DNA from: Bacteroidales bacterium
GTDB taxonomy: Bacteria; Bacteroidota; Bacteroidia; Bacteroidales; P3
DNA: 64,000 nucleotides
NCBI GenBank assembly: GCA_024400495.1
Contig: JAKSMR010000004.1
Location: forward strand, 52,098-116,097
Direction of reading: 5' to 3'
Shown here: positions 7,823 through 18,371 of the stretch, piece by piece
Position numbering within the stretch: the first letter of the stretch is position 1
Layout: each line of letters opens with the position of its first letter
Notes under the pieces: generated by a model
Databases searched by the model: none
What the model saw: only the letters and a program-made list of their open reading frames with translations
What the model was told of the DNA's origin: nothing
Made by a program: the position numbers and the translations under genes

Positions 7823-9028
7823 TTATTTGGTGCGGTTGTACTCGTCAACAGCCTCTTTGATGAGCTGGAAGGTAGCCTCGATGTCGTTGTCGAGACCCAT
7901 AGAGAAGCGGATGAGGCCTTCGCTCATGCCCATCTCCTTCTGGATGTCCTCGGGAACCTCGCTGGAGGTGGACTTGCCAGAGTTGGAGAAGATGGTCTTG
8001 AAGTAGCCGAGGGAAACGGCAAGGTAGCCAACGCCCTTGTCCTGCATGATTTCCATGATGCGGCTGGCAGCGTCAGCGGTGCCCATGTCGATGGAGATCA
8101 TACCGCCAAAGCCGAACTCTTCGTTCATCATGCTCTTCATGAGCTCGTGGTCGGGATGTTCGGGGAGGCCGGGGTAGTTGTATTTGAAGCCAACCTCTTT
8201 GAAGCGTTCAGCGAGATACATAGCGTTCTTGCTGTGCTGGCGCATGCGGAGGTGGAGGGTATGCATGTTCTTCAGGATGGAGGTGCTGCGGTGAGGATCG
8301 AGCACGGGGCCGAGGAGCATGGAGGTGCCGTTGTTCACGTCGATGAGGCTGTTGATGTAATCCATCGAGCCGCAGATAGCGCCGGCAACGCAGTCGTTGG
8401 TGCCGTTGATATATTTGGTCATGGAGTAGACGGTCACGTCAGCGCCCAGTCGGCAGGGGCTGAAGATCATAGGAGTGAAGGTGTTGTCCACGATGAGCTT
8501 AGCGCCGTTAGCGTGAGCGATCTTAGCGAGCTCGGGCACGTTAGCGATGCGGAGGAGGGGGTTGTTCATGGTCTCGGTGTAGAGCACCTTGGTGTTGGGG
8601 CGAACAGCCTTCTTCACGTCGTCGAGGTTCTGGAAGTTCACGAAGGTAACTTCAACGCCGAATTTTGTGAGCCAGTTGTTGAGGAAAGCGAATGTGCCGC
8701 CGTAGGTGGTCATGGAACTGAGGATGTGGTCTCCACATTTTACCTCGTGCATGAGCGCGTTGGTGATGGCTGCAAGACCGGAACCGGTGCACCATGCTGC
8801 CTCGGTGCCTTCCATAGCTGCGAGAGCCTGGCAGAGAGCAAAGTTGGAGGGATTCCAGTGGCGGCTGTAGAGATAGTAACCCTCGGTTTCACCGTGGAAG
8901 GTGTCGGTCATGAGCTGAGCCTTGGGGAAAGTGAAGGTTGCGGAGTCGGAAATGGAGGGGTTTACGCCACGGGTTGCATCGCGACCATCGAGACGCTGGA
9001 TAGCTGTTGCGGGATCAAATTTAGCCAT
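7823..9028 (-). CDS. PLP-dependent Cys/Met metabolism enzyme (cystathionine synthase/lyase family)
   Basis: This 401-residue cytosolic enzyme belongs to the trans-sulfuration family. The Schiff-base lysine is K205 in YSMTKYINGTND. The cofactor contacts YSRHWNPS (about 54-61), TTYGGT (about 107-112) and VDNTFT (about 180-185) are in place. The late motif SLGYFKTIFSNSGKSTSS contains the serine/threonine patch that contacts PLP or substrate. Methionine gamma-lyases usually carry a cysteine after YG in the TTYG loop; here it is glycine. The substrate (methionine, cystathionine, O-acylhomoserine or a C-S compound) therefore cannot be fixed. A near-consensus promoter lies just upstream at 9090-9120. 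The gene is monocistronic, divergent from the RsmI-like gene. Confidence 0.88.
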   Translation of the reverse strand: MAKFDPATAIQRLDGRDATRGVNPSISDSATFTFPKAQLMTDTFHGETEGYYLYSRHWNPSNFALCQALAAMEGTEAAWCTGSGLAAITNALMHEVKCGDHILSSMTTYGGTFAFLNNWLTKFGVEVTFVNFQNLDDVKKAVRPNTKVLYTETMNNPLLRIANVPELAKIAHANGAKLIVDNTFTPMIFSPCRLGADVTVYSMTKYINGTNDCVAGAICGSMDYINSLIDVNNGTSMLLGPVLDPHRSTSILKNMHTLHLRMRQHSKNAMYLAERFKEVGFKYNYPGLPEHPDHELMKSMMNEEFGFGGMISIDMGTADAASRIMEIMQDKGVGYLAVSLGYFKTIFSNSGKSTSSEVPEDIQKEMGMSEGLIRFSMGLDNDIEATFQLIKEAVDEYNRTK

Positions 9029-9089
9029 TGTTTTATTTTTTAATGATTTATATAATTTATTCTCTTTTTATCCGTTATATAATAGACTG

Positions 9090-9120
9090 CAAAAATACAA
9101 AACTTTTGCAAATAATCAAA
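9090..9120 (-). promoter_or_regulatory. Consensus Bacteroidota promoter of the PLP enzyme
   Basis: Read on the minus strand, TTTG (9120-9117), 19 bases and TATTTTTG (9097-9090) form an exact match to the Bacteroidota vegetative promoter. The start codon at 9028 lies about 55 bases beyond the likely start of transcription. Confidence 0.85.
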
Positions 9121-9170
9121 GTAAAACACAAAAAACTTATAAACACCACGCGTAACCCACTGATTTATAT

Positions 9171-9881
9171 ATGTCTGGAAAGTTGATACTTTTCCCCGTC
9201 CCCATCGGTGCCGAGGATATTAACCTCTCTCTCCCTTCGGCAAATCTCAGTTTGCTCAATTCTTGCCACACTTTTGTCGTCGAGGAGCTGCGCACCGCCC
9301 GTCGCTTTCTGAAGAAGGCAGGCTACGAGCATGCCATCGACGACACCACCTTCTTCCTCCTCAACGAGCACACCTCCGTCGAAGAGACCGCCCACTACCT
9401 CGACGCCCTCGATCGCGGCGAGAACGTAGGTCTCCTCAGCGAAGCCGGCCTTCCCTGTGTCGCCGACCCCGGCAAGCTCGTTACGCGCCAGGCCCAGCGC
9501 CGTGGTGCCGAGATCGTCCCCCTCGTGGGCCCCTCCAGCCTCATGCTCGCCCTCATGGCGTCGGGGCTCAACGGCCAGAACTTCGCCTTCAGCGGCTACC
9601 TCCCCGTCGACAAGCACGAGCGCAGCGCCGCCATCCGCCAGCTCGAAGCCCGCGCCCTCAAGGAGGATCAGACCCAGCTCTTCATCGAGGCTCCCTATCG
9701 CAACAACCAGATGCTCGAGGCGTTGAGCGACACCCTCAGGGACGAGACGATGATCTGTGTCGCCGTCGACATCACCCTCGAAAGCCAGCAGATACGCACC
9801 CTCTCTGCCCGCCAGTGGAGGAAGGAGCGCTCCAAGATCAACCTCCACAAGCGCAACACCGTCTTCGCAATAGGCCGCTAG
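9171..9881 (+). CDS. RsmI-like SAM-dependent methyltransferase
   Basis: This 236-residue protein has the tetrapyrrole (corrin/porphyrin) methylase fold used by RsmI, which 2'-O-methylates C1402 of 16S rRNA. It begins with KLILFPVPIG, the counterpart of the usual LYVVATPIGN strand. GLLSEAGLPCVADPGKLVTRQAQ (about 87-109) corresponds to the conserved SDAGTPGISDPG loop, and PLVGPSSLMLALMASGL follows. EAPYRNNQMLE is the late signature (EAPHR in RsmI). Several signature residues differ from E. coli RsmI (proline for tyrosine-like positions), so the rRNA target is inferred. The ATG at 9171 is the only reasonable start. Confidence 0.82.
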   Translation: MSGKLILFPVPIGAEDINLSLPSANLSLLNSCHTFVVEELRTARRFLKKAGYEHAIDDTTFFLLNEHTSVEETAHYLDALDRGENVGLLSEAGLPCVADPGKLVTRQAQRRGAEIVPLVGPSSLMLALMASGLNGQNFAFSGYLPVDKHERSAAIRQLEARALKEDQTQLFIEAPYRNNQMLEALSDTLRDETMICVAVDITLESQQIRTLSARQWRKERSKINLHKRNTVFAIGR

Positions 9882-10025
9882 AGGATGGCGAAAAGTTCGC
9901 CGGTGAGTATGCGTGATAGGAAAACCCGCCGTCACTCCGGTCTCCGGTTCCTATATCCGTTACGCCATTTGCTACAGCGATCAGCATTTTCGTACGTTAT
10001 CCTCCTCGCATATCATTTTTATGTG

Positions 10026-10033
10026 TATCTTTG
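10026..10033 (+). promoter_or_regulatory. -7 box upstream of the SIMPL gene
   Basis: TATCTTTG (10026-10033) fits TAnnTTTG. No good -33 box is visible. It would give a leader of about 42 bases before the ATG at 10082 and excludes the upstream in-frame codon at 10031 as a start. Confidence 0.6.
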
Positions 10034-10081
10034 CAATTGGAAAAATATAACAAGAAAACATACAACAAAAATAATATCATC

Positions 10082-10807
10082 ATGAAAAAGTACTATGTCA
10101 TCGGCGCTTTCGCCATCGTGTGCTGCATCATCCTTGCTTGCGCCCTCAATCTTAGAGGGGCTGTGAATGCAGCTGTCAACAATTCTACCGTCTCTGTCAC
10201 CGGCTATGGTGAGAAGTTCATCCAGGCCAACCAGGCTTTCTGGGATGGTAGCGTGCAGGGCAAAGGCCAGACCAAGAAGGAGGCTGCTGCCGATATCCCC
10301 GCTGCGAAGAAGAAACTCGAGGCTTTCATGCAGCAGCACGGCCTCACCGTTGTGTGGGAAGAGGTAGACTTCTCCGCCGAGTCCCGCTCCATCTACAACA
10401 ACGGCAGCTATGCTGGTTCCGTCTTCGACCACTACACCGCCAGCCAGAAATTTGTCATCAAGAGCTCCGACGTGCAGAAGGTCCACGACGCCTATATCGC
10501 CCTCAGTGCCCTCGAGACCGAGATCAATCTCTCCGTCGCCCAGCCTACCTACACCATCAGCCAGGATGTCATCGCCGAATACAAACTTTCGCTCATCGAC
10601 GAGGCCAAAGCCAATGCCGAAAACCGTGCCAACCGCCTCATCTCTGGTTTCTCCAAGATCAGCGGCATCAAGCAGATCGATGTAGGCCAGTTTGTCATCG
10701 CCTCCAATGCCGATGCTTCGGGAGAAGAGGACGAGTGGTATTCGCAGAAGTTCTGCATGGAAAAGAAGATGAGCGTCACAGTTCACGCTACCTTCACCCT
10801 CCGCTAA
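10082..10807 (+). CDS. SIMPL domain-containing exported protein
   Basis: This 241-residue protein has an N-terminal hydrophobic anchor or signal (YYVIGAFAIVCCIILACALNL), followed by a SIMPL domain. The signature is the early strand STVSVTGYGEKFIQANQAFW, corresponding to the V-x-G-x-G start of the family, then a region with QKFVIKSSDVQKVHDAY. Late in the domain come AENRANRLISGFSKISGIKQIDVGQF and the terminal strand KKMSVTVHATFTL. SIMPL proteins (BP26, YggE) form periplasmic or outer-membrane-associated oligomers of uncertain role. The ATG at 10082 follows a TATCTTTG promoter box. A terminator follows at 10839, so the gene is monocistronic. Confidence 0.85.
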   Translation: MKKYYVIGAFAIVCCIILACALNLRGAVNAAVNNSTVSVTGYGEKFIQANQAFWDGSVQGKGQTKKEAAADIPAAKKKLEAFMQQHGLTVVWEEVDFSAESRSIYNNGSYAGSVFDHYTASQKFVIKSSDVQKVHDAYIALSALETEINLSVAQPTYTISQDVIAEYKLSLIDEAKANAENRANRLISGFSKISGIKQIDVGQFVIASNADASGEEDEWYSQKFCMEKKMSVTVHATFTLR

Positions 10808-10838
10808 CCCCCGGCGGAGCTGTCAGCCAACACAACAC

Positions 10839-10871
10839 AAAGGAGCAGACCCCCTGCTCCTTTCTTTTTTG
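10839..10871 (+). terminator. Rho-independent terminator after the SIMPL gene
   Basis: AAAGGAGCA (10839-10847) pairs with TGCTCCTTT (10855-10863) and is followed by CTTTTTT. Confidence 0.85.
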
Positions 10872-10920
10872 CCTTTTTTGCGGAGCAGCCCGAGCGAACG
10901 GGAACGCAGCCTCCTCGTCG

Positions 10921-11052
10921 ACGTCATTGCGACCGGTTGGGACGTTTTGCTTGGCGTTTTGCTTGACAGTCTAGATTGCGGACTGAACCCGCAATGACGG
11001 AATACAACAAGGCCGCAATGACGGAAAACAACAAGGCCGCAATGACGGAATA
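10921..11052. repeat. Dispersed GCAATGACGG repeat with short tandem units
   Basis: CGTCATTGCG (10922) and CGCAATGACGG (10990) form inverted ends around TTGCTTGACAGTCTAGATTGCGG. Then come two further copies of GGCCGCAATGACGGAAxACAA (24-base period). The related copy at 27509-27613 carries the inner part in the opposite orientation (CCGCAATCTAGACTGTCAAGCAA). This shows inversion or independent assembly of the same parts. The gap 10808-11215 holds this repeat and two terminators and no gene. Confidence 0.75.
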
Positions 11053-11096
11053 CGAAGCGAAAGATTTTTGGACTTCATCCAAACTCTTCCAATAGC

Positions 11097-11131
11097 AGAA
11101 ACGCCCCCTCGGTTGAGGAAGCGTTTCTTTT
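11097..11131. terminator. Terminator downstream of groEL
   Basis: AGAAACGC (11097-11104) pairs with GCGTTTCT (11121-11128), with additional inner pairing CCCTC/GAGG. It lies 85 bases past the groEL stop and is nearly symmetrical, so it may act in both directions. Confidence 0.7.
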
Positions 11132-11215
11132 ATCGGGTGGCCGCTGCTGATGTCTGTAGAAGCCACCGTTTTGGAAATTGGCGCCGGGGCCGGAGCCCCG
11201 ACGCCTGGGGGGATC

Positions 11216-12895
<1,680 letters not shown>

Positions 12896-13039
12896 TCAGA
12901 CAGGTCTAGATCGTAGGGTTATGGTCTCTTTCTCTCGTAGGCCCCTCGAGACAGGAGGGTTGATAGATCGTTTTTCTTTTTTCTGTTCGGTTTTTTTTCG
13001 GATAGGAACACTCTCCTTTTTTGGGGGAGATCGTCCTTA

Positions 13040-13309
13040 TTAGATGATAGCGAAGATGTCGCTCTCTTTCATGATGAGGTACTTGGTGCCTTCCACGTCG
13101 ATCTCGGTGCCGCTGTATTTGCCGTAGAGCACCACGTCGCCTTCCTTCACGGTCATCTCATGATCCTTGGTGCCCTTGCCCACGGCAACGACGGTGCCGC
13201 GCTGGGGTTTCTCCTTGGCGGTGTCGGGGATGATGATTCCGGAAGCGGTTTTCTGCTCAGCCTCTGCGGGTTTGATGAGCACGCGGTCTGCTAAAGGTTT
13301 AATGTTCAT
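13040..13309 (-). CDS. groES: Co-chaperonin GroES
   Basis: This 89-residue co-chaperonin forms the heptameric lid of GroEL. It starts [20 protein letters not shown], with the mobile loop [18 protein letters not shown] (about 21-38). The core is [31 protein letters not shown], and the end is [13 protein letters not shown]. It lies upstream of groEL in the usual order. The region before it (13310-13600) contains an unusual cluster of CTGCCAAAA motifs and a possible sigma-54-type promoter, which suggests heat- or stress-responsive control different from the vegetative promoters elsewhere in this window. Confidence 0.98.
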   Translation of the reverse strand: MNIKPLADRVLIKPAEAEQKTASGIIIPDTAKEKPQRGTVVAVGKGTKDHEMTVKEGDVVLYGKYSGTEIDVEGTKYLIMKESDIFAII

Positions 13310-13444
13310 AGTTGTGATGTTTTTTTATTGATTATTTTTTTTTCTTTCTTTCTTTTTCCTTTTTTGTCCTGGAGCCGGAAGGGGAGGGGGGGGATCGTTG
13401 ATGGGAGGGAGATCTGCTCGTCCTCGGCCCGACACCAGTAACAT

Positions 13445-13598
13445 ATCAAATAACGTGCCAAAGCCGAAAATATTACGCCCGACTGCCAAATTGTCAGTCC
13501 GTGGCGCATTTTTCTGCCAAAACCCCGCCACAACTCTGCCAAAAGAAGGATAAATAATAAAGAATAAGGCCCCGATGGCAGTCAAAAAACTGCCAAAA
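13445..13598 (-). promoter_or_regulatory. Candidate groESL control region: sigma-54-like site and CTGCCAAAA repeats
   Basis: On the minus strand TTGGCACGTTATTTGAT (13461-13445) resembles the -24/-12 pattern TGGCAC-N5-TTGCA, except that the GC at -12 is GA. Upstream there is an imperfect palindrome, ACTGCCAAATTGTCAGT (13482-13498). Further TTTTGGCAG motifs lie at about 13514-13522, 13535-13544 and 13589-13598. The rest of the 13310-13731 gap is low-complexity, with no gene. There is no CIRCE (TTAGCACTC) operator. The site call is inference from the motif. Confidence 0.45.
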
Positions 13599-13731
13599 TC
13601 ACCACCGGATAAGCCTTTTTTTGTATGTGTTGATAACTTTATTTTATTTATTCTAGAAATACGTGAGGTCCCTCCCCCATTTCGGTCGGAACCTTTCTGT
13701 ATTTACGTGTTTTATGATATCACAGCTCGTA

Positions 13732-14235
13732 TTAATAACCAATCTGATTCTTATCAAAAAGGGTATCTGACATAATATATCGGGCAGCTCTCTTACTTGG
13801 AAAATAGGCATCGTAAATCTCCGTATTTGCTGGTATGTATCGTAGTCCTCTGATACTCAATTCAGCATCATCCTTTAGCTCTATGACAATCCAAGAATCA
13901 TCTTCGTAGACGGATTCTACAACGCTATAGCTTTTTAGTCCATCCTTAACCTGTTGTACGATCTCTGGCAGTAATTCTTTTTTATAATAATCAGAAGCCC
14001 CTTCTTCTATGAACACAGAAATACCTGGGCGATTGTAGATAAAATGGTGTATCGAGTAGGTGATTCCGTCTTGACTAACTCTGATTTCATCTTGGTTGAA
14101 CCATCTCCCCCAATCCTCAGGAGTGCCACATTCGGAAAACATCTTCACTTGATTAGTGACTTCAGAAACAAGTTTGTTTTTCGTGCAAGAGGTCATCAAT
14201 ATGCCCACGAAGAACAGAAGTAGGATTCTTTTCAT
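13732..14235 (-). CDS. Lipoprotein of unknown function
   Basis: This 167-residue protein has a lipoprotein signal peptide: MKRILLLFFVGILMTSCTKN, with the lipobox MTSC and the acylated cysteine at residue 17. The mature protein is acidic and rich in aromatic residues (EDWGRWFNQDEIRV, GRWF). It ends RYIMSDTLFDKNQIGY. I do not recognise a family. It is the last gene on the minus strand of the restriction-modification region, 89 bases after the ASCH-like gene, and shares that region's lower GC content. Its relationship to the restriction system is unknown and it could be a passenger. Confidence 0.72.
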   Translation of the reverse strand: MKRILLLFFVGILMTSCTKNKLVSEVTNQVKMFSECGTPEDWGRWFNQDEIRVSQDGITYSIHHFIYNRPGISVFIEEGASDYYKKELLPEIVQQVKDGLKSYSVVESVYEDDSWIVIELKDDAELSIRGLRYIPANTEIYDAYFPSKRAARYIMSDTLFDKNQIGY

Positions 14236-14324
14236 AAAATATCCCTGATACGTGTCGGGTGCAACATTTGTTTTTATATATGATTCTTACTTTATCAATA
14301 GGATTTGATTGTTGGTAATCTATA

Positions 14325-15026
14325 TCACTCTCCTTTCCTATGCAGCTCAACCACTTCACCCAGACGATAAGCTATTATCCACGGACACAAGTCCCCGTTG
14401 TCATCACGGGTCAGGCGGTTGCCATCCAAAGAATAGCGCTCTACCTTCCCTTCTTCATCCTCTGCGGGGAAAAAGGAGTATCCCGTGACCTTCACCAGGG
14501 CGGTATCTCTTTCCTTGGCATATCCCACAGCCAGGCTCAGATACTGGTACAGTTTGGGGAAATAAGGGAAGTTGCCGTTGTTCCATGCCATCGGGTCTCC
14601 CAGGTTCGGGTCTTTGGCATCAATCAGGTCGGCGTCATACAAAAGCCCATACTCGTCACATTGAAGGTATTTCTTGTATGTGGTATCCTTGATCTCCCTA
14701 TATTCCTCCTTCTTGCTTCCGTCAATGATGGCGTCGAAATACACCTGCTTGATGGGGAGGTACAGCGTGTTGTCCTTGTTTGGCTCGTCGTAGTAGTCAA
14801 AGAGGGATGCGCCTTCGCTCTCTTGTTCGGGAGCAGCCTCTTGGGCTGTCTCTTGTTGCGTAGCCTTTCCCTTTTTTGCCGTCATCTTCTTTGCCGCCTC
14901 ATAGGCAAACAGCTGTTGGCGGATATCGGAATCCGACAATCCCAAAGCGGCTAGCATCTGTTGCTTTTTCGTCCTGGTGTTATTGGAATTGACAATCTCT
15001 GCCACCTGTTCTTTCAATGTGCTCAT
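14325..15026 (-). CDS. ASCH-like domain protein attached to the type I R-M operon
   Basis: This is a 233-residue protein. The N-terminal 90 residues form a charged helical region with KKMTAKKGKATQQETAQEAA. The C-terminal part begins NTLYLPIKQVYFDAIIDGSK, then KKEEYREIKDT, a pattern typical of ASCH/PUA-like folds (LPIKxxYFDxIxxGxKxxEYR) that bind RNA or modified nucleotides. ALVKVTGYSFFPAE follows later. It starts 19 bases after the hsdR stop and is probably translated from the same mRNA. ASCH proteins are frequent neighbours of defence genes, but the role is unknown. Family assignment is from sequence pattern only. Confidence 0.7.
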   Translation of the reverse strand: MSTLKEQVAEIVNSNNTRTKKQQMLAALGLSDSDIRQQLFAYEAAKKMTAKKGKATQQETAQEAAPEQESEGASLFDYYDEPNKDNTLYLPIKQVYFDAIIDGSKKEEYREIKDTTYKKYLQCDEYGLLYDADLIDAKDPNLGDPMAWNNGNFPYFPKLYQYLSLAVGYAKERDTALVKVTGYSFFPAEDEEGKVERYSLDGNRLTRDDNGDLCPWIIAYRLGEVVELHRKGE

Positions 15027-15045
15027 AGTGATGTCTCTTTATTGG

Positions 15046-18000
15046 TTATGCTATTACTGCCTTGTGTATCTCGTTGACAAACTTCACCAGCCCGATGGCG
15101 TTCTCACCATAGATGTTCTGCCAACCTACGCCGGCAAAGGGAAACTCGTTCACCATAATGTTGGTGTCGATGTCGCCGTTCTTGCAGACATAGCTGATGA
15201 TGGTGTTCAGCCATTCTTCCTGTTCTGAATTAAGGGAGGCGTTGTTGATGAATTGGGAGAAATGCCGTAAGGCTATATCTCTGTCGACGCCGATGTTGGC
15301 TCTGATGAACACACCCACGCTGATATTGCGTGCATTCTGCTCATACTCTTCTTTGCTTCCCAGCTCTTCCCACAGTATCCGCTCCAGCTCTCTGATGTCG
15401 GCCTGGTCAAGGGGCTCTATGGCGAAGATTTTCTGGATGACGGGCAGGTCTCTGTTTTGGGCAAGAAAGTCGATCACCCGCTGTTTGTAGGTCATCTGGG
15501 CTGTGAACCCGGAAGCGATGCCGTCGTCAAATGTCTCGTCTTTGATATCGACGGTGAAGACCTTTTCTTTTTCACCCACGAGGAACTTTATCAGATCCCT
15601 GAGCTCTTTTCTTATACGCTCCATGTTGCTCAGGGTTGCGTTGTCCCAAAACACCTGGGTCTGCACCTCTTTGATGGTGGCCATCCTGGCCATCACCTGT
15701 GGGATGGAGGCTTTCTCCTCTAGCTTGCTGGCTATGGCTGCGATGTTGGCTACGCAGTCGCTTGCGTCGGCACCTTCTACCAGCAACGACATCTCTACCG
15801 TCAACGCCAGGATGTCAAACCTCTTTGCTCCTTCGTCGGCGGTGCTGTGGGGCAGCAATGGGGCAATCTCATTCTTCAGGCAGTCGGCATCCACGGGGGA
15901 TATATAAACCCAGTGCTTGGGCTGCTTGAACTTGGCCACCGCTGCCAGATGCTCTCTTACCGAGATATGCGATTCGTTGAGTTTCCCCACCTGCTTGACA
16001 AGCTGCTCCTTCAGTTCGTCGTGGAGATGCTTGTCGAACTCCACCGCCTGGTGTTCTGCCGTCTGCAGTTCATAGGCTATCTCTGTCTTCAGCCTGAACA
16101 GCTTCTCGGTGAGGGATATCTGCTTGGTTCCGGCGGGCTGCTTGATATCGGTGCCGAAGTATTCGAAATTCTGGCACCAGTCGAAGATGTAGAACTCCTT
16201 CTTGTCCTCACCCACACCGAATATCCCTTCCGACAGACGGGTGCCGCGGCCTATCATCTGGTTGAACTTGATCTTGGACTTGACAATCTTGAAGAAGACC
16301 AGGTTCAGCACATCCGGCACGTCGATACCCGTGTCGAGCATATCCACCGACACAGCAATCTGTGGATCGCCGTCCCTGACCTCGAACTTGTTGATCAGGT
16401 CTTGCGAATAGTTGACATAGTTGTCTATCAGCACGCAGAAGTCCGAGCCATATTCGGGATACAGCAAGCCGAACTGCTTCACAATCATTTCTGCGTGTTT
16501 GTGGTTATAGGCGAATATGATGGTCTTTCCTATGCGTTCTCCGCCCTGCACTTTCAGGCCGTTGGTCATCAGGTCTTCCAGCACCTGGTTGATGGTGTCG
16601 ATGTTGTAGATATATCTGAATATCTCCGACCCTTCGACATCTCTGGCAGCCTCTTCGGTTGTCGCTAATGCTTTTCTCACACGTTCCCATTCCCACACTT
16701 TTTCCAGCTCCTGCTTTTCGTCGTCAGACAGGTCGTCGTATCTGATGCCTCCTCGCAGTATCTTTGAGCCACGTTTCAACCCCATATACGGCACAAGAAA
16801 TCCGTCTTCGACGGCCTGCTCGTATTCGTAAGCAAAGTTGGGGATGCCGTCCTCCAGGTTCAGCAGCTCATAGGTGTTCTTGTCTATCTCTTCCCTGGGT
16901 GTTGCCGTCAGTCCTATCAGCAGACTGTCGAAGTAGTCGAATATCGCACCATATTTGCCGAACACGCTTCGGTGGGCCTCGTCGATGATGATAAGGTCAA
17001 ACCGGCCAACAGAGAACTCCTTGTCGTCGGCATCGATGTAGTTGATCATCGTCTGATAGGTGGAAAACATGATACGGGCCGACTTGTCCTTGTTCTTGTT
17101 GTCCCCTTCGTTCAGCACACAGGTGGTCATGTTTGGCAGCAGCTTCACAAAGTTCTTGTGGGCCTGGTTCACCAGGGATGTTCTATCGGCTAAGAACAGC
17201 ACATTCTTCACCCAGTCGTTCTTCGACAGCACATCTACCAGCGATATGGACACACGGGTCTTTCCCGTTCCCGTAGCCATCACGATAAGGGCTCTCCTGT
17301 GCTTCGAGTTCAGGTGTTCGCATACAGCGGTAATGGCCTGTTTCTGATATCCTCGGTCGGTGATCTTGGGGTTGACCTTCATATCCGTGATATCCTTTCT
17401 GTTGCGTCTCTCTATCAGACGTTTCAGGTCATTCTGCGAATGGAAGCTGTATAGCTGTCTTTGCGGATAGATGCCATCCATCACATAGGTCTCGAAGCCG
17501 TTGGTGTAGTATATCACGGGCTTCACGCCATAACGCTGCTCCAGGCACTGGGCATACAGCTCTGCCTGATGCTTCCCTTCGGATGGGTCTTTGCTGGTGC
17601 GTTTGGCCTCTATTACGGCAAGAGGTTTCCCGTCTTCGCCAAAGAGCACGTAATCGGCATAGCCAATGCCACTATCTGATGGCATACCCTGAACCTCGAC
17701 CTCGATGCAGGCCTTGCCCGAAAGGATGCTTCCCTCGGTCTCCAGCACATCCCAGCCTGCCTCTTTCAGCATCACATCGATATATAGCTTCCTGGTCTCC
17801 TCCTCCGTCAGGTCTGTCCTGGGTGTGGGAACGGGTGTGGTGTCTATCTTGCTGACATCGATTGTACCGACAAACGAGCTCGATGGCTGTGGTTCTTGGG
17901 TGGGTTCCAGGTGTATCTGTGGCTTGTTGGGGATAAGATTCTTGTCGAAGGCTGGAAATTCGTCGATGACATTGAGTTTCACCAGCACAGAACCCACAAG

Positions 18001-18345
18001 GTTGTGTATGTTGAGCAACGAGAAGAACGACTCGCTCCGGGACACCTTTCCCGTGTGTGCCGACATATTGCCTACCTTTCTTACATAGTGCACAGCCTTC
18101 ATCAGGTCGGGGTTGTTGATGAAGTTCTTGAACAGCTCACCATCAACCAGTTCAAACAGGGTTGCACGCTCAGGGATATCCTCATCGTGCGCAAGATAGA
18201 TCACCCGGGTAATCCATTCCAGAGCCCTACGGCTGTTGATAGCCGACTGCTCGGGGTTAGACACCTGGTTAAGTTCTGCTGCATTGCAAAAGCCATAGAG
18301 GTCTTGCAGCAGGTCTATTTCTTTTAAGTAGTCGAAATTCAGCAT
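15046..18345 (-). CDS. hsdR: Type I restriction endonuclease subunit R
   Basis: This 1099-residue motor and nuclease subunit translocates DNA and cuts it when HsdM/HsdS recognise an unmethylated site. Domain order: a DUF4145-like N-terminal domain (about 1-125), a proline-rich linker, and a PD-(D/E)xK nuclease of the HSDR_N type with ADYVLF near 230 and VIEAK at about 244-248. A superfamily 2 helicase follows, with Walker A MATGTGKTR (about 356-364) and DEAH (about 455-458), TATPRE, and motif VI QMIGRGTRLSEG. The C-terminal region resembles EcoEI_R_C. All catalytic motifs are intact. It lies last of the three hsd genes and is separated from hsdS by three unrelated genes. Confidence 0.95.
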   Translation of the reverse strand: MLNFDYLKEIDLLQDLYGFCNAAELNQVSNPEQSAINSRRALEWITRVIYLAHDEDIPERATLFELVDGELFKNFINNPDLMKAVHYVRKVGNMSAHTGKVSRSESFFSLLNIHNLVGSVLVKLNVIDEFPAFDKNLIPNKPQIHLEPTQEPQPSSSFVGTIDVSKIDTTPVPTPRTDLTEEETRKLYIDVMLKEAGWDVLETEGSILSGKACIEVEVQGMPSDSGIGYADYVLFGEDGKPLAVIEAKRTSKDPSEGKHQAELYAQCLEQRYGVKPVIYYTNGFETYVMDGIYPQRQLYSFHSQNDLKRLIERRNRKDITDMKVNPKITDRGYQKQAITAVCEHLNSKHRRALIVMATGTGKTRVSISLVDVLSKNDWVKNVLFLADRTSLVNQAHKNFVKLLPNMTTCVLNEGDNKNKDKSARIMFSTYQTMINYIDADDKEFSVGRFDLIIIDEAHRSVFGKYGAIFDYFDSLLIGLTATPREEIDKNTYELLNLEDGIPNFAYEYEQAVEDGFLVPYMGLKRGSKILRGGIRYDDLSDDEKQELEKVWEWERVRKALATTEEAARDVEGSEIFRYIYNIDTINQVLEDLMTNGLKVQGGERIGKTIIFAYNHKHAEMIVKQFGLLYPEYGSDFCVLIDNYVNYSQDLINKFEVRDGDPQIAVSVDMLDTGIDVPDVLNLVFFKIVKSKIKFNQMIGRGTRLSEGIFGVGEDKKEFYIFDWCQNFEYFGTDIKQPAGTKQISLTEKLFRLKTEIAYELQTAEHQAVEFDKHLHDELKEQLVKQVGKLNESHISVREHLAAVAKFKQPKHWVYISPVDADCLKNEIAPLLPHSTADEGAKRFDILALTVEMSLLVEGADASDCVANIAAIASKLEEKASIPQVMARMATIKEVQTQVFWDNATLSNMERIRKELRDLIKFLVGEKEKVFTVDIKDETFDDGIASGFTAQMTYKQRVIDFLAQNRDLPVIQKIFAIEPLDQADIRELERILWEELGSKEEYEQNARNISVGVFIRANIGVDRDIALRHFSQFINNASLNSEQEEWLNTIISYVCKNGDIDTNIMVNEFPFAGVGWQNIYGENAIGLVKFVNEIHKAVIA

Positions 18346-18371
18346 TTCAATTTAGAGTTTAGAATGTAGAA

